Positions 52,125-60,741 of a stretch of DNA of 64,000 bases are shown here, in pieces. This stretch comes from Dehalobacter sp. GTDB lineage: Bacteria > Bacillota > Desulfitobacteriia > Desulfitobacteriales > Syntrophobotulaceae. The stretch is from contig JAMPIU010000053.1 in NCBI GenBank assembly GCA_023667845.1, positions 124,001-188,000 of the forward strand, read 5' to 3'. Position 1 is the stretch's first letter. Every line of letters starts with the position of its first letter. A model generated the notes under the pieces. It made no database searches, had not been told where the DNA came from, and saw nothing but the letters and a program-made list of their open reading frames with translations. A program made the translations under genes and the position numbers.

Positions 52125-52532
52125 ATGGAAGAATGGAAAAGGCAGATACTTGACGCGGTTAAATCCGGACGTGCAAGTTTAGCAAATGAATATGCCCATG
52201 CGGCAATACAAAATCCAGAGAATGAGATTTCTTTTGGGGAATTTATGTGCGGCAAAAAATACTATATGGGGGTTATCGCTAAAAACAATGTTGAGGCTCA
52301 TTTATTATACCCCGATACGAAGGACCGGCTCGAACTTGGGACGGGCGATGTAATCACAGTTAAATATGGTGATTTATATATAGTAGGTATATTTACGCTT
52401 TCAGACGATGAGATCGGAATAAAGACGTTGACGAGTGTGGATTGTCAAGGGGAAGAAGATTTTGTTCAATTACGTAATGGTGGAGCTAACCATGTCGCTT
52501 TTCTTTTCCATGTTCCAAAGGATGAGAGATAG
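52125..52532 (+). CDS. Unknown soluble protein
   Basis: A 135-residue protein with TAGGAGG upstream of ATG 52125. The first 30 residues form a helix (EEWKRQILDAVKSGRASLAN), the rest is a beta-rich domain (YYMGVIAKNNVEAHLLY; LGTGDVITVKYGDLYIVGIF). No family was recognised. It stands alone between the ablAB operon and the nhaB leader, with a possible promoter near 52067 (TATAAT). Confidence 0.6.
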   Translation: MEEWKRQILDAVKSGRASLANEYAHAAIQNPENEISFGEFMCGKKYYMGVIAKNNVEAHLLYPDTKDRLELGTGDVITVKYGDLYIVGIFTLSDDEIGIKTLTSVDCQGEEDFVQLRNGGANHVAFLFHVPKDER

Positions 52533-52687
52533 CCTGATTTGCGAAAGGATCATATTAAAAGCAAAATACTTAAGATAAATAACTGGACAATTCAGCATAA
52601 AATGGATATATTCAGGGTATTCAAAAGAAAAATTATTTGTTATAATATAAAAGCTTAAGCAAAAATAACAATATAAAGTTGTACGAG

Positions 52688-52780
52688 TTGGTGCAAACTT
52701 CGTGAAAGTGAAGGACGCTAAAGCTATGGGTCTAAGGCTGCTTGTAAGTTGCTATGATTGCCAGGCTGCAAGTAATTGAA
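52688..52780 (+). ncRNA. GEMM-I riboswitch (c-di-GMP-I type)
   Basis: The conserved blocks are GGTGCAAACTTCGTGAAAGT, GGACGCTAAAGCTATGGGTC (the GACGCAAAGC box, here with an extra T) and TATGATTGCCAGGCTGC (the ATG-xx-GCCAGG block). A TATAAT box is at 52641-52646 and a terminator at 52791-52825. The class senses c-di-GMP, or cGAMP in a variant; which one cannot be decided from this sequence. The controlled gene is nhaB. Confidence 0.78.
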
Positions 52781-52790
52781 CTTCTTGGGG

Positions 52791-52825
52791 GGGAGTAGTT
52801 CCATTTTGGATTACTCTCTTTTTTA
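52791..52825 (+). terminator. Riboswitch expression-platform terminator
   Basis: GGAGTAGTTCC pairs with GGATTACTCTC (two G-U pairs), followed by TTTTTTAT. It lies between the GEMM aptamer and the nhaB start. Confidence 0.72.
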
Positions 52826-52858
52826 TGTCTTTTATTTTCACTTGGGAGGATGGTACAT

Positions 52859-54364
52859 ATGAAACAAATGGGCATCGGACAAGCATTCAGAGCAAATTTT
52901 CTGGGTCACGCTCCGGACTGGTACAAAAGAGCAATTCTTGCTTTTCTGTTATTGAACCCTATTTTGATGGTTACCGCCGGTATGTATGTTACCGGTTGGG
53001 TGTTGATTGTCGAATTCATTTTTACCCTGGCAATGGCGTTAAAATGTTATCCGCTTCCTGCCGGTGGGCTTCTGGCGATCGAAGCCGTTGTGATTGGACT
53101 TACCAACCCTCAAACGGTCTATCACGAAGTTGAAACAAACCTGCCGGTTATTCTTCTTCTGATGTTCATGGTTGCTGGGATCTATTTTATGAAAGAAGGT
53201 CTTGTGTACCTGTTTTCCAAGATCCTTACTAAAGTACACTCTAAAGTCGCGCTTTCATTCCTGTTCGCTGTACTGGGTGCGGTTCTTTCCGCGTTTTTGG
53301 ACGCGCTGACCGTAACGGCAGTGATTATCGCCGTGGCCTATGGTTTCTATAACATCTTCCACAAGTTTGCTTCCGGCGAAAAAGTATACGAGAAGTATGA
53401 CATCAATCACGACCATAGTGTTGATGAGAAATATCATGAGGACCTGGACGAGTTTCGTGGTTTTCTGCGTAATCTTATGATGCATGGCGCTGTGGGCACT
53501 GCGCTGGGCGGAGCAATAACGCTGGTTGGTGAACCGCAGAACCTGTTGATTGGCTCCATTATGAAATGGGACTTCGTAGATTTCTTTATACAATGTGCCC
53601 CTGTGTCTATCCCGGTATTGATTGTTGGTCTTCTGACCGCCATTATCCTTGAAGTTACCAATTTCTGGGGGTACGGCTACCAGCTTCCTGAGTCTGTGCG
53701 AAAGGTTATGGAAGATGATGTAAAAGTCAAAGATGCCGCCAGGAATATGCGCGGACGTGTACGCCTGATTGTTATGGCTTTGTGCGGCGTTCTGCTGATC
53801 TTCTCCTTGGCACTGCACCTGGCGGAAGTAGGTATTATTGGTCTGATGATTATTATCCTGCTTACCGCTTTCAACGGGGTTACTGAAGAAAAGCGCATTG
53901 GTCATGCGTTTGAAGAAGCACTGCCGTTTACTGCGCTGCTGGTCATATTTTTTGCCGTCGTTGCGGTTATTCATGACCAGCATTTGTTTACGCCGATTAT
54001 TCAATGGGTACTGAACATGGAAGGACAAAATCAGCTGGTCGCTTTTTTTGCGGCCAATGGTGTCCTTTCGGCAATCAGTGACAACGTTTTTGTCGCTACG
54101 GTATATATGACTGAAACACAGCAAGCGTTTGAAGCCGGAGGCATTGCGCTGGAGCAGTACAACAAGCTGGCAGTTGCCATTAACATGGGTACAAATATCC
54201 CTTCCGTTGCCACACCAAACGGTCAGGCGGCGTTTCTGTTCATCTTGACTTCCGCTCTAGCTCCGCTGATTCGCCTGTCTTACTTGGAAATGGTAAAGCT
54301 GGCTCTGCCTTACGCCGTCGTTATGACTCTTACAGGTCTGCTGGCAACAATGTACCTGTTGTAA
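52859..54364 (+). CDS. nhaB: Na+/H+ antiporter NhaB
   Basis: A 501-residue membrane protein (11-12 helices). It begins [20 protein letters not shown] with PDWYK, and contains [30 protein letters not shown] and the region [12 protein letters not shown], all close to NhaB of E. coli type. It exports Na+ against protons. ATG 52859 has GGGAGGA upstream; an ATG at 52850 overlaps it. NhaB is mostly known from Gram-negative bacteria, so its presence here is of note. It is likely controlled by the GEMM-I leader. Confidence 0.92.
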   Translation: MKQMGIGQAFRANFLGHAPDWYKRAILAFLLLNPILMVTAGMYVTGWVLIVEFIFTLAMALKCYPLPAGGLLAIEAVVIGLTNPQTVYHEVETNLPVILLLMFMVAGIYFMKEGLVYLFSKILTKVHSKVALSFLFAVLGAVLSAFLDALTVTAVIIAVAYGFYNIFHKFASGEKVYEKYDINHDHSVDEKYHEDLDEFRGFLRNLMMHGAVGTALGGAITLVGEPQNLLIGSIMKWDFVDFFIQCAPVSIPVLIVGLLTAIILEVTNFWGYGYQLPESVRKVMEDDVKVKDAARNMRGRVRLIVMALCGVLLIFSLALHLAEVGIIGLMIIILLTAFNGVTEEKRIGHAFEEALPFTALLVIFFAVVAVIHDQHLFTPIIQWVLNMEGQNQLVAFFAANGVLSAISDNVFVATVYMTETQQAFEAGGIALEQYNKLAVAINMGTNIPSVATPNGQAAFLFILTSALAPLIRLSYLEMVKLALPYAVVMTLTGLLATMYLL

Positions 54365-54399
54365 CATCTTCTTCAGGTTCTTCTTTAGTTGTAAGCAAG

Positions 54400-54604
54400 A
54401 GCAGAGCAGGGTTTATCGCATGTTTTCAGCTCTTGACACAAATGACAATATGCAATATTCTTTCGTTAGGTCGAGTTGTCTGTAAGCTCTTGGTAAAGCG
54501 CATTGAAATGAATTAAAACGTGTTAAAGCAACCATACTGATTAGTGCTCAAGGATGTTAACTTTTGGGGTGGGAAGTCTTTATTGATGCTTTCCGCTTTT
54601 TTTA
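54400..54604 (+). other. Long unexplained leader of the second transporter gene
   Basis: Between nhaB and the next transporter lie ~260 bases. TTGACA at 54434-54439 could be a -35 box. A run of conserved-looking blocks follows (AGTTGTCTGTAAGCTCTTGG; GTGTTAAAGCAACC; GTGCTCAAGG) and a terminator-like hairpin at 54571-54603. The layout resembles a riboswitch, but I cannot match it to a known class. Confidence 0.35.
54571..54603 (+). terminator. Terminator-like hairpin in the leader
   Basis: GGGAAG pairs with CTTTCC (one G-U pair), followed by GCTTTTTTTA. It sits just before the next transporter gene. Confidence 0.5.
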
Positions 54605-54624
54605 TCTAAAAGTGGAGGAGAAAG

Positions 54625-55908
54625 ATGTCACATAATACTCAAGTTATAGTTGCAGCGGTAATTTTTTTAACCACCTATGCTTTTATAATAAGCGAGAAAA
54701 TACATAGAACGGTGGTCGCTTTGGTCGGGAGTGCCCTTGTCATTTTAATAGGCATTCTAAACCAAGAGGAAGCAATTGGAGCAATAGATTTTAACACCAT
54801 AGGTTTACTCATTGGGATGATGATCATCGTCGGCATTACCCGTCGCACAGGTGTGTTTGAATTCCTGGCCTTAAAAGCGGCGAAGCTGGCAAAGGGAGAT
54901 CCATGGCTGATTATGCTGTTCTTGGCAATTCTAACAGCAATCGCATCTGCGTTTCTGGATAATGTGACGACGGTAATGCTTATGGTCCCTGTTACATTTT
55001 CGATAACTGAAAAACTCGATATAAATCCTATTCCATTTTTGCTTACGCAAGTTATTGCCTCAAATATTGGGGGAACGGCTACGTTAATTGGTGATCCGCC
55101 GAACATTATGATCGGCAGCGCCACAGGCCTTACCTTTGTCGATTTTATCCTTAATCTAGGTGGGGCTATTGTAATAATCTTTATAGCGACGATGGTTGCT
55201 TTGAAATTTATTTATCGGAAATCGTTACGTGTGGATGATAATAAAAAAGTAAAAATTATGTCCTTGGATGAAAGTCGAGCGATCAAGGATCACCTTCTTT
55301 TGCGCAAATGCTTAGTTGTGCTTGCTGTTACAATAATAGGTTTTATGCTGCATGGTATGTTGCATCTGGAATCCGCGACGATCGCGTTGGCTGGTGCCAG
55401 CCTTTTATTATTAATCACCCGTGAGGAGCCGGAAGATATCCTTTTGTCAGTCGAATGGCCAACTATCTTTTTCTTTGCCGGACTGTTTGTACTGGTCGGG
55501 GCTTTAGGGCATGTAGGGATTATTGAATGGATTGCGAAAAAGGCACTGGATGCTACCGGTGGTTCGTTACCATTAACGACGATGTCCGTTCTATGGTTGT
55601 CTGCTATTGCTTCAGCATTTGTAGATAACATCCCCTTTGTTGCCACCATGATTCCTTTGATTCAAAAGATAGGGGAAATGGGCGGGATAGAAAACCTAAG
55701 ACCATTATGGTGGGCGCTTTCATTAGGGGCTTGTTTGGGAGGAAATGGGACTTTAATCGGGGCATCCGCTAATGTGATCGTTGCCGGGCTTGCGGAAAAG
55801 CAGGGTTTTTCAATTACGTTTAAAATGTTTTTTAAACTGGGTTTTCCTTTAATGTTACTTTCGATAGTAATAGCCTCAGTGTATGTCTACTTTGTTTACT
55901 TGTTTTAA
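54625..55908 (+). CDS. ArsB/NhaD-type transporter (SLC13-like)
   Basis: A 427-residue protein with about 11 membrane helices. Motifs SAFLDNVTTVMLMVPVTFSI, IASNIGGTATLIGDPPNIMI and ASAFVDNIPFVATMIPLIQ are those of the ArsB/NhaD ion transporter superfamily (arsenite or Na+/H+). The GGTATLIGDPPNIM segment is the family's core. Next to nhaB, a Na+/H+ role is more likely than arsenite, but substrate cannot be read from the sequence. GGAGGAGAAAG precedes ATG 54625. Confidence 0.82.
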   Translation: MSHNTQVIVAAVIFLTTYAFIISEKIHRTVVALVGSALVILIGILNQEEAIGAIDFNTIGLLIGMMIIVGITRRTGVFEFLALKAAKLAKGDPWLIMLFLAILTAIASAFLDNVTTVMLMVPVTFSITEKLDINPIPFLLTQVIASNIGGTATLIGDPPNIMIGSATGLTFVDFILNLGGAIVIIFIATMVALKFIYRKSLRVDDNKKVKIMSLDESRAIKDHLLLRKCLVVLAVTIIGFMLHGMLHLESATIALAGASLLLLITREEPEDILLSVEWPTIFFFAGLFVLVGALGHVGIIEWIAKKALDATGGSLPLTTMSVLWLSAIASAFVDNIPFVATMIPLIQKIGEMGGIENLRPLWWALSLGACLGGNGTLIGASANVIVAGLAEKQGFSITFKMFFKLGFPLMLLSIVIASVYVYFVYLF

Positions 55909-56075
55909 GTATAATACTATTGAGCACTTTTCTTATTAAAGCATCATCTTAGAATATTTAGTTGTTCTAAGTCAGAAAGAATTTTTGTAGCAGAAGTCTT
56001 CAAACCTAATCTTATATCAAAGACAATAATATTAATACCATCTTTATGACAATTTAGCTAAAATAGCGGTGAATG

Positions 56076-56114
56076 AGCGGCGGCATTTTTGAAAATAGAA
56101 TGCCGCCGCTTTGC
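56076..56114 (+). terminator. Strong rho-independent terminator
   Basis: AGCGGCGGCATT (56076-56087) pairs perfectly with AATGCCGCCGCT (56099-56110), followed by TTG. Bases 55909-56306 otherwise hold no gene, apart from the operator and promoter of the TetR gene. Confidence 0.7.
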
Positions 56115-56225
56115 ATCTATTTGGTATTGACTACCGCCAATTCCTTATAGAGAAAGGCCAAAAAGCTATGACACCAAAAGGAGTAGATTTTTTCTATAGT
56201 AGTATATTTTTTAGATGTAGTTTTT

Positions 56226-56280
56226 GTTGACAGAGGCCTGGAATGCCTGCTATTATTTTTTATAGACCATGTGGTCTATA
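56226..56280 (+). promoter_or_regulatory. TetR-type operator and promoter
   Basis: TTGACA (56227-56232) serves as a -35-like box. A perfect inverted repeat at 56261-56280 (TATAGACCA, then TG, then TGGTCTATA) is typical of TetR-family sites. It lies 27 bases before the TetR start, so it is the probable autoregulatory operator. Confidence 0.65.
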
Positions 56281-56306
56281 AAGCATTATAGAGGATCGGT
56301 GATGTA

Positions 56307-56945
56307 TTGAATGAAAAATCGTTTGAAAGAAAAACAGAGGTACTTGAGGCTGCGTTAAATGAATTTACTGCAAAAAGCTATCAAGACGCGTCGCTAAATA
56401 CCATTATCAAAAATGCCGGTATCAGCAAGGGGACGTTCTACTACCATTTTGAGGACAAACAGGCGCTTTATCTATATTTGCTTGAATCCTCAGTAAAAAC
56501 AAAATGGGAATTTATCAACGATAAGATTTATCATAACCCGGAATTAAATGCAGGCGGGAACATTTTTGATAATTTCAAACTGCAGGCACGGCTAGCAGCT
56601 GAGTTTGCCGCAATGCAACCCCAATATCACAAGCTTAGCCGGATGTTTTCAAGAGAACAGGGCAACCCAATATACATCGCCGCCAAAGACCTGCTGGGCG
56701 GCGATACGGAAGAAATTCTTGCCGCATTGATAGACAAGGCAATTGAGGCTGGCAGCCTAAAAAAAGAGTATTCCAGAGATTTTTTGGTTAAAATCTTAAG
56801 CTATCTTTTTTTACATTTTGATGAAATATTTGATAGAGATGAAGATTCTGACCTTGACAGGATGCTTTCAAATCTTGATTCATATGTTGATTTTATTCAG
56901 TACGGAATGAGCGGCAATAATATTAAGCATTCCTGTAATGAATGA
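56307..56945 (+). CDS. TetR-family regulator
   Basis: A 212-residue protein starting at TTG 56307. The HTH is at residues 10-50 (KTEVLEAALNEFTAKSYQDA, then SLNTIIKNAGISKGTFYYHF), a classical TetR DNA-binding domain. The ligand domain is helical (LYLLESSVKTKWEFIND onwards). The palindrome upstream fits its operator. The likely target would be downstream genes; the IS110 element now separates it from the membrane protein at 58765. Confidence 0.85.
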   Translation: MNEKSFERKTEVLEAALNEFTAKSYQDASLNTIIKNAGISKGTFYYHFEDKQALYLYLLESSVKTKWEFINDKIYHNPELNAGGNIFDNFKLQARLAAEFAAMQPQYHKLSRMFSREQGNPIYIAAKDLLGGDTEEILAALIDKAIEAGSLKKEYSRDFLVKILSYLFLHFDEIFDRDEDSDLDRMLSNLDSYVDFIQYGMSGNNIKHSCNE

Positions 56946-57039
56946 AAATGATCTTTGAGAAATAAACAACCCCCTGCTATGATTTAAGTGTGCCTGACAA
57001 ACGCACAAAAAACATAGAAAATCAGGGGGATGTAAGCAG

Positions 57040-58326
57040 ATGAAGAACCGTAACAATCTAAAATTAGAAGCAATAACACCTGGAACACTGGTAGTAGGAG
57101 TAGATATCGCTAAAGAAACGCAGTGGGCACGGTTCGTGGATTATCGCGGGATAGAACTAGGGAAAGCCTTAAAATTCCAGAACGATAAAACCGGCTTCGG
57201 AAATATATTAGCAAGCATAGAAGCAAATTGCAAGAACAAACGACTCAATAACGTAATCGTAGGAATGGAACCCACAGGGCACTATTGGAAACCACTGGCA
57301 AACTATCTGCTAGTGCATGAAGTAAAAGTAGTCATGGTTAATCCATACCACACCAAAAAGGCCAAAGAGCTGGATGACAACAGCCAGACCAAAAGCGACA
57401 AGAAAGATGCGCTAACCATAGCAAAACTTGTGCGTGACGGCAGGTATTACGAAGTATATATGCCCCAGGATATATTCGCGGAATTGAGGGTGTTAACAAA
57501 CGCAAGGATCAGCCTGATGAAGCGGCATAACGCCTTAAAAAACACCATAACGGCAGTAATGGATGAATACTTTCCTGAAATAGAAATCGTATTCAAGAAT
57601 CCGTTAAACGGGAAAGCGTCCATGCAGATATTAAAGACCTGTCCATTCCCTGAGCTGATACTTGAATTGGGAGTTGAGGGAGTACTTGCGGAGATAAAGA
57701 AAGCAGTCAAAAAGACAGTAGGCAGAAAAAAGGCACAACAGCTTGTAGAGACAGCGAAAAACTCCATCGGAGTAAGGTATGGAACCGTATCGGCAAAGCT
57801 CAAGTTAGAATTAATGATTGAGGAACTGGAATTATTAACGAAACAACTTGAGCAGCTGGAAAACGCAATGGAGTTAGCCTTAGCTCAGACAAAATATGGC
57901 GAGATAATTCTTGGCATCCCCGGCATAGGGGTTGTTAGTGCAGCAAGTTTTCTGGGCGAAATTGGCGATCCGTTGAGATTTGACCATCCGCGTCAAATAA
58001 GCAAAATGGCCGGATACAATCTTGTTGAGGACAGCTCCGGCAAGAGTAAAAGTGGAACAGCAATTTCAAAGCGCGGGAGGAAAAACTTGAGGAGCATTTT
58101 ATACCGGATGGCCATGACCATGGTTGCCATAAACAATGAAATGAAAGAACTTTACCAATACCTAAAAACTCGCGCAAACAATCCCCTCAAGAAGAAACAA
58201 GCACTTGTTGTTATCTCTAAGAAAATAATAACAGTGATATATAACCTGGTGAAAAAGCAAACAGAATACAAGGCAGAATTGGTGCTTGGCGAGTACAGGA
58301 AGAACCAAATGAAAGAAGCAGCCTAA
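57040..58326 (+). CDS. IS110-family transposase
   Basis: A 428-residue DEDD recombinase. The N-terminal RuvC-like catalytic domain has VVGVDIAKETQWARF (first Asp), GMEPTGHYWKPL (Glu) and SKSDKKDALTIAKL (Asp pair region). The C-terminal Transposase_20 domain contains ILGIPGIGVVSAASFLGEIG, and the catalytic Ser in EDSSGKSKSG. ATG 57040 has AGGGGGATG upstream. Length is normal and no frame disruption is visible, so it could be active. The bridge RNA would direct its recombination. Confidence 0.9.
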   Translation: MKNRNNLKLEAITPGTLVVGVDIAKETQWARFVDYRGIELGKALKFQNDKTGFGNILASIEANCKNKRLNNVIVGMEPTGHYWKPLANYLLVHEVKVVMVNPYHTKKAKELDDNSQTKSDKKDALTIAKLVRDGRYYEVYMPQDIFAELRVLTNARISLMKRHNALKNTITAVMDEYFPEIEIVFKNPLNGKASMQILKTCPFPELILELGVEGVLAEIKKAVKKTVGRKKAQQLVETAKNSIGVRYGTVSAKLKLELMIEELELLTKQLEQLENAMELALAQTKYGEIILGIPGIGVVSAASFLGEIGDPLRFDHPRQISKMAGYNLVEDSSGKSKSGTAISKRGRKNLRSILYRMAMTMVAINNEMKELYQYLKTRANNPLKKKQALVVISKKIITVIYNLVKKQTEYKAELVLGEYRKNQMKEAA

Positions 58327-58700
58327 GTATTAACCCAAGCTTCATTTTCCCGATTCGCAGTTAAGCTGCTTAAGCCTTAATACGGCTTAAGCAGTCCGTT
58401 ACAAGGGTTTTGGTTTCGTGCCGGATGTCAAGGGTAAATAAACGGCAGCGCCGCCCTTGACATCCGATAAAGCGAGTGCCTATGACGCAGCAAAGCAAGA
58501 AACATGAAATATGCCGATAAAGCGGAGATAAGGAGATCATCTCCATTAGGGCATGACCCAGTAAAAAAGCTTAAACGCTATCTCCGCTTTTATCCATAAA
58601 ACAGAACGAAGGAATGTAAGGGCATGGACCCAGTGAGTTATGATAGGGTGAGTTTTGGTTAGCACCGGCGAAAGTCATGTAAAATATTGCATTTTAAGAG
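58327..58700 (+). ncRNA. Candidate bridge RNA at the 3' end of the IS110 element
   Basis: Three strong structures follow the transposase stop. A perfect 11-bp hairpin is at 58366-58394 (CTGCTTAAGCC/GGCTTAAGCAG). A 13-bp stem with a 19-base loop is at 58422-58466 (CGGATGTCAAGGG/CCCTTGACATCCG). A long-range stem AGCGGAGATA (58521-58530)/TATCTCCGCT (58579-58588) encloses the small hairpin GGAGA/TCTCC. The repeat GGGCATG-ACCCAGT occurs at 58550 and 58620. Multi-loop RNAs like this in IS110-type elements guide donor and target choice. Confidence 0.5.
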
Positions 58701-58764
58701 ATACTGCGTTTGACGGAGCAATCCGTTGATATATTTCAAAAATTGAGATAGGGAGATATTTGAC

Positions 58765-59346
58765 ATGAAAGATGGGAAATTAAAGCGCTATGATAAGCCT
58801 TTAGCAATTGCTTTCGGGGTACTTACAATCCTGTTCATCATTCTGGCATCCACCAACGAGAGCTTCTTTAACTGGGTTTTTGCCCGTCATCAAAATCAGT
58901 TGAGCTGGTTTATAAGACCGTTGTTTTTAATACCCTTTTGTTTTTTTGCTTATAAAAGAAGTTGGTGCGGGATCTTTGGAACTGTATTCCTGCTATTGAC
59001 CAGCATGTTCTGGTTTCCAACGCCAAGTGTTGTAAACGATCAGGTGAAAACGTTTCTACAGATAGAAAAAGAATATTTAACCGTTGACTGGGGAACAGCA
59101 AAAATCCTGATTTCTCTCTTAATTCCTGTATCGCTCACTGCTTTAGGCATGGCATTCTGGAAACGCAGTCTGTGGCTCGGAATATCAGTTCTTGTTTTTA
59201 TTGCTATTGCTAAAATGTTCTGGAGTGTGGGATTCGGTGGCACTTCGGGAAGCTCCGTTATAGCACCGGCAATCATTGGTCTGGTAATCTGTATTGTTTT
59301 GATTTATATCGGATTTAAGAAGCTGGAGAAGAAGAAAAAAGAGTAA
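58765..59346 (+). CDS. Integral membrane protein of unknown function
   Basis: A 193-residue protein with about six hydrophobic segments, including LAIAFGVLTILFIILASTNE, FIRPLFLIPFCFFAY, TAKILISLLIPVSLTALGMA and VIAPAIIGLVICIVLIYIG. The ends are basic (KLKRYDK; KKLEKKKKE). GGGAGATATTTGAC precedes ATG 58765. Before the IS110 insertion it may have been the direct neighbour of the TetR gene, and thus its target; this is inference. Confidence 0.65.
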   Translation: MKDGKLKRYDKPLAIAFGVLTILFIILASTNESFFNWVFARHQNQLSWFIRPLFLIPFCFFAYKRSWCGIFGTVFLLLTSMFWFPTPSVVNDQVKTFLQIEKEYLTVDWGTAKILISLLIPVSLTALGMAFWKRSLWLGISVLVFIAIAKMFWSVGFGGTSGSSVIAPAIIGLVICIVLIYIGFKKLEKKKKE

Positions 59347-59410
59347 TACGTATACTTTTAGCAGAAGTAAGTAGCATAAAGTTATGATAAATATGACTTT
59401 CTAAATGATC

Positions 59411-59728
59411 TAAGACGTATTGAGCTATTAAGTAAGGCGTTACCAAATTTCAAAAAGGGCTACTCAATGTTACTTACAAATGATCCTTCATATTGGAATG
59501 GTTCTGAAAGAACTGATACAGTATATTATGAATTTTTGCTTAAATGACAGTTTAGAAAAAAATGGGATAATGAGATGGACCAGTCATGCAGGTAAAGGTA
59601 CAATTAAAGGAAGAGAAAACCCGATTATTTTGGAAAACAATTATTTAATTCAATGGAAAAAGTATTCTGAAATAGATGACCACCGCTCGGGAGTATTCAA
59701 GTATCTGCTCTTGTCATTGGCATTTTAA
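59411..59728 (+). pseudogene. Degraded gene of a conserved hypothetical family
   Basis: The frame from 59411 reads KALPNFKKGYSMLLTNDPSY, then YWNGSERTDTVYYEF, and stops at TGA (~59548). The continuation is in another frame: LEKNGIMRWTSHAGKGTIKG, then ENNYLIQWKKYSE and FKYLLLSLAF. Both parts belong to one known pattern of hypothetical proteins (LTNDPSYW ... GTxKGRE ... W.DYS). A deletion and frameshift near 59545-59560 split it, and the start is lost. Confidence 0.55.
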
Positions 59729-59848
59729 GTAAGTGTTGTATTTTAGCAAAGGATAGAGAGTTTATTCGATACCATTCTGAGGAAATTATCATTAATAGAA
59801 TTTCTAATTTTACCTCTTTATAACTGAGAAAAGATCTTAAAAAAAAGT

Positions 59849-59885
59849 ATCTGCCTGAAATAATCTTTTGGGCAGATTTTTTATG
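59849..59885 (+). terminator. Rho-independent terminator
   Basis: ATCTGCC (59849-59855) pairs with GGCAGAT (59871-59877), followed by TTTTTTAT. It separates the region from the ORP-type cluster. Confidence 0.65.
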
Positions 59886-59944
59886 AATAGGATTTGTACA
59901 AGATTCTACAATTCAGAGCAGATAAAGTGATTCTAAGAAGATTA

Positions 59945-59996
59945 TTGACATATGTTCAAAACTGCCTATAATTATAATCATAAAGGGCATATGTCA
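59945..59996 (+). promoter_or_regulatory. Promoter of the ORP/Mrp cluster with flanking inverted repeat
   Basis: TTGACA (59945-59950) and TATAAT (59967-59972) are 16 bases apart, a near-consensus sigma-A promoter. TGACATATG (59946-59954) is repeated in inverse as CATATGTCA (59988-59996), so one half-site covers the -35 box and the other lies past the start point. This looks like an operator that brackets the promoter. A regulator such as DUF134 is possible. Confidence 0.6.
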
Positions 59997-60021
59997 GAAA
60001 CTAAAAAAGGAGGGAATTCTT

Positions 60022-60270
60022 ATGCCGAGAAGAGACGGAACAGGTCCTTTAGGCCGCGGAGCAATGAGTGGTAAAGGTTTGGGGTTATGTACCGGAGTGA
60101 ATGCTGCCAGAAATGGTAACGGATCTGGTTTGGGCCGAAGAAGAGGCTATGGCAGAAATTTGGCGGATGATATGATGCTTTCTTCATCGAGAAAGGAATT
60201 GCTTTTAAGTCAAAAAGAACTCCTTGAAAAAAGACTCCATTCGATCAACAAACAAATAGAAAGTAAATAA
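60022..60270 (+). CDS. DUF5320-like small protein
   Basis: An 82-residue protein. Gly/Arg-rich start MPRRDGTGPLGRGAMSGKGL followed by GLCTG, as in the DUF5320 family, then a helical coiled-coil-like end (SSRKELLLSQKELLEKRLHS). AAAGGAGGG precedes ATG 60022. DUF5320 genes regularly occur with Mrp/NifX-like clusters in anaerobes; function is unknown. It is the first gene after the promoter. Confidence 0.8.
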   Translation: MPRRDGTGPLGRGAMSGKGLGLCTGVNAARNGNGSGLGRRRGYGRNLADDMMLSSSRKELLLSQKELLEKRLHSINKQIESK

Positions 60271-60284
60271 TAAACAAGAAATAG

Positions 60285-60300
60285 CAGGAGGACGCTCCTG
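60285..60300 (+). promoter_or_regulatory. Small inverted repeat before the DUF134 gene
   Basis: CAGGAG and CTCCTG form a 6-bp stem with a 4-base loop 30 bases before the DUF134 start. With TTACTTTCTT after it, it might be a weak terminator or a regulator site. Confidence 0.3.
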
Positions 60301-60332
60301 TTACTTTCTTACAAAAAGAGGGAAAGCCAATT

Positions 60333-60710
60333 ATGCCAAGACCAAGAAAAGGTAGAAAAGTATGCTGCTTGCCGGAAAGCAGTCTTTTTGGGCCGCTTAA
60401 CGCTGTCATCAATCAGGAGGATTTGGTCTTAATGCTGGTTGATGAATATGAAACAATACGGCTCATTGACATACAGGGTTTTACGCAGGAAGAGTGCGCA
60501 GAACAGATGCATATTGCCCGTACCACTGTTCAGCGTATTTATAACGATGCCCGGAAAAAGCTGGCGGAATCGCTGGTGAACGGAAAAGTCCTGCGGATAG
60601 AAGGCGGAGATTACGAGCTTTGTGAAGGATCGGAAAAAACCTGCCGTTGCGGGGGCTGCCGCAGGCACCATTGGGCAGAATTTTCAGGGGCTGATAACAA
60701 AGAAAACTAA
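60333..60710 (+). CDS. DUF134-family DNA-binding protein
   Basis: A 125-residue protein starting [15 protein letters not shown]. Family motifs [20 protein letters not shown] and [20 protein letters not shown] (a sigma-like HTH) are clear, followed by a Cys/His-rich end ([10 protein letters not shown]) that may bind metal. DUF134 proteins are predicted regulators located in Mrp/NifX clusters. It is a good candidate to bind the inverted repeat at 59946-59996. Confidence 0.87.
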   Translation: MPRPRKGRKVCCLPESSLFGPLNAVINQEDLVLMLVDEYETIRLIDIQGFTQEECAEQMHIARTTVQRIYNDARKKLAESLVNGKVLRIEGGDYELCEGSEKTCRCGGCRRHHWAEFSGADNKEN

Positions 60711-60741
60711 GTAGTTGAATTTAACCACAGGAGGATTGATT

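Larger units (their letters stand above)
56950..58700 (+). mobile_element. IS110-family insertion sequence (limits approximate)
   Basis: The transposase gene at 57040-58326 is flanked by short upstream DNA and about 370 bases of structured downstream DNA. No target duplication or clear terminal inverted repeats were found, which agrees with the IS110 family, whose ends are often indistinct. Limits are estimates. The long 3' non-coding end suits the IS1111 group, in which the guide RNA is on that side. Confidence 0.7.

Noticed and set aside
53255-54124. A 289-codon minus-strand frame opposite nhaB.
   Set aside because: nhaB is clear on the plus strand; the opposite frame has Gln/Asn/Arg-rich low-quality sequence and no start signal.
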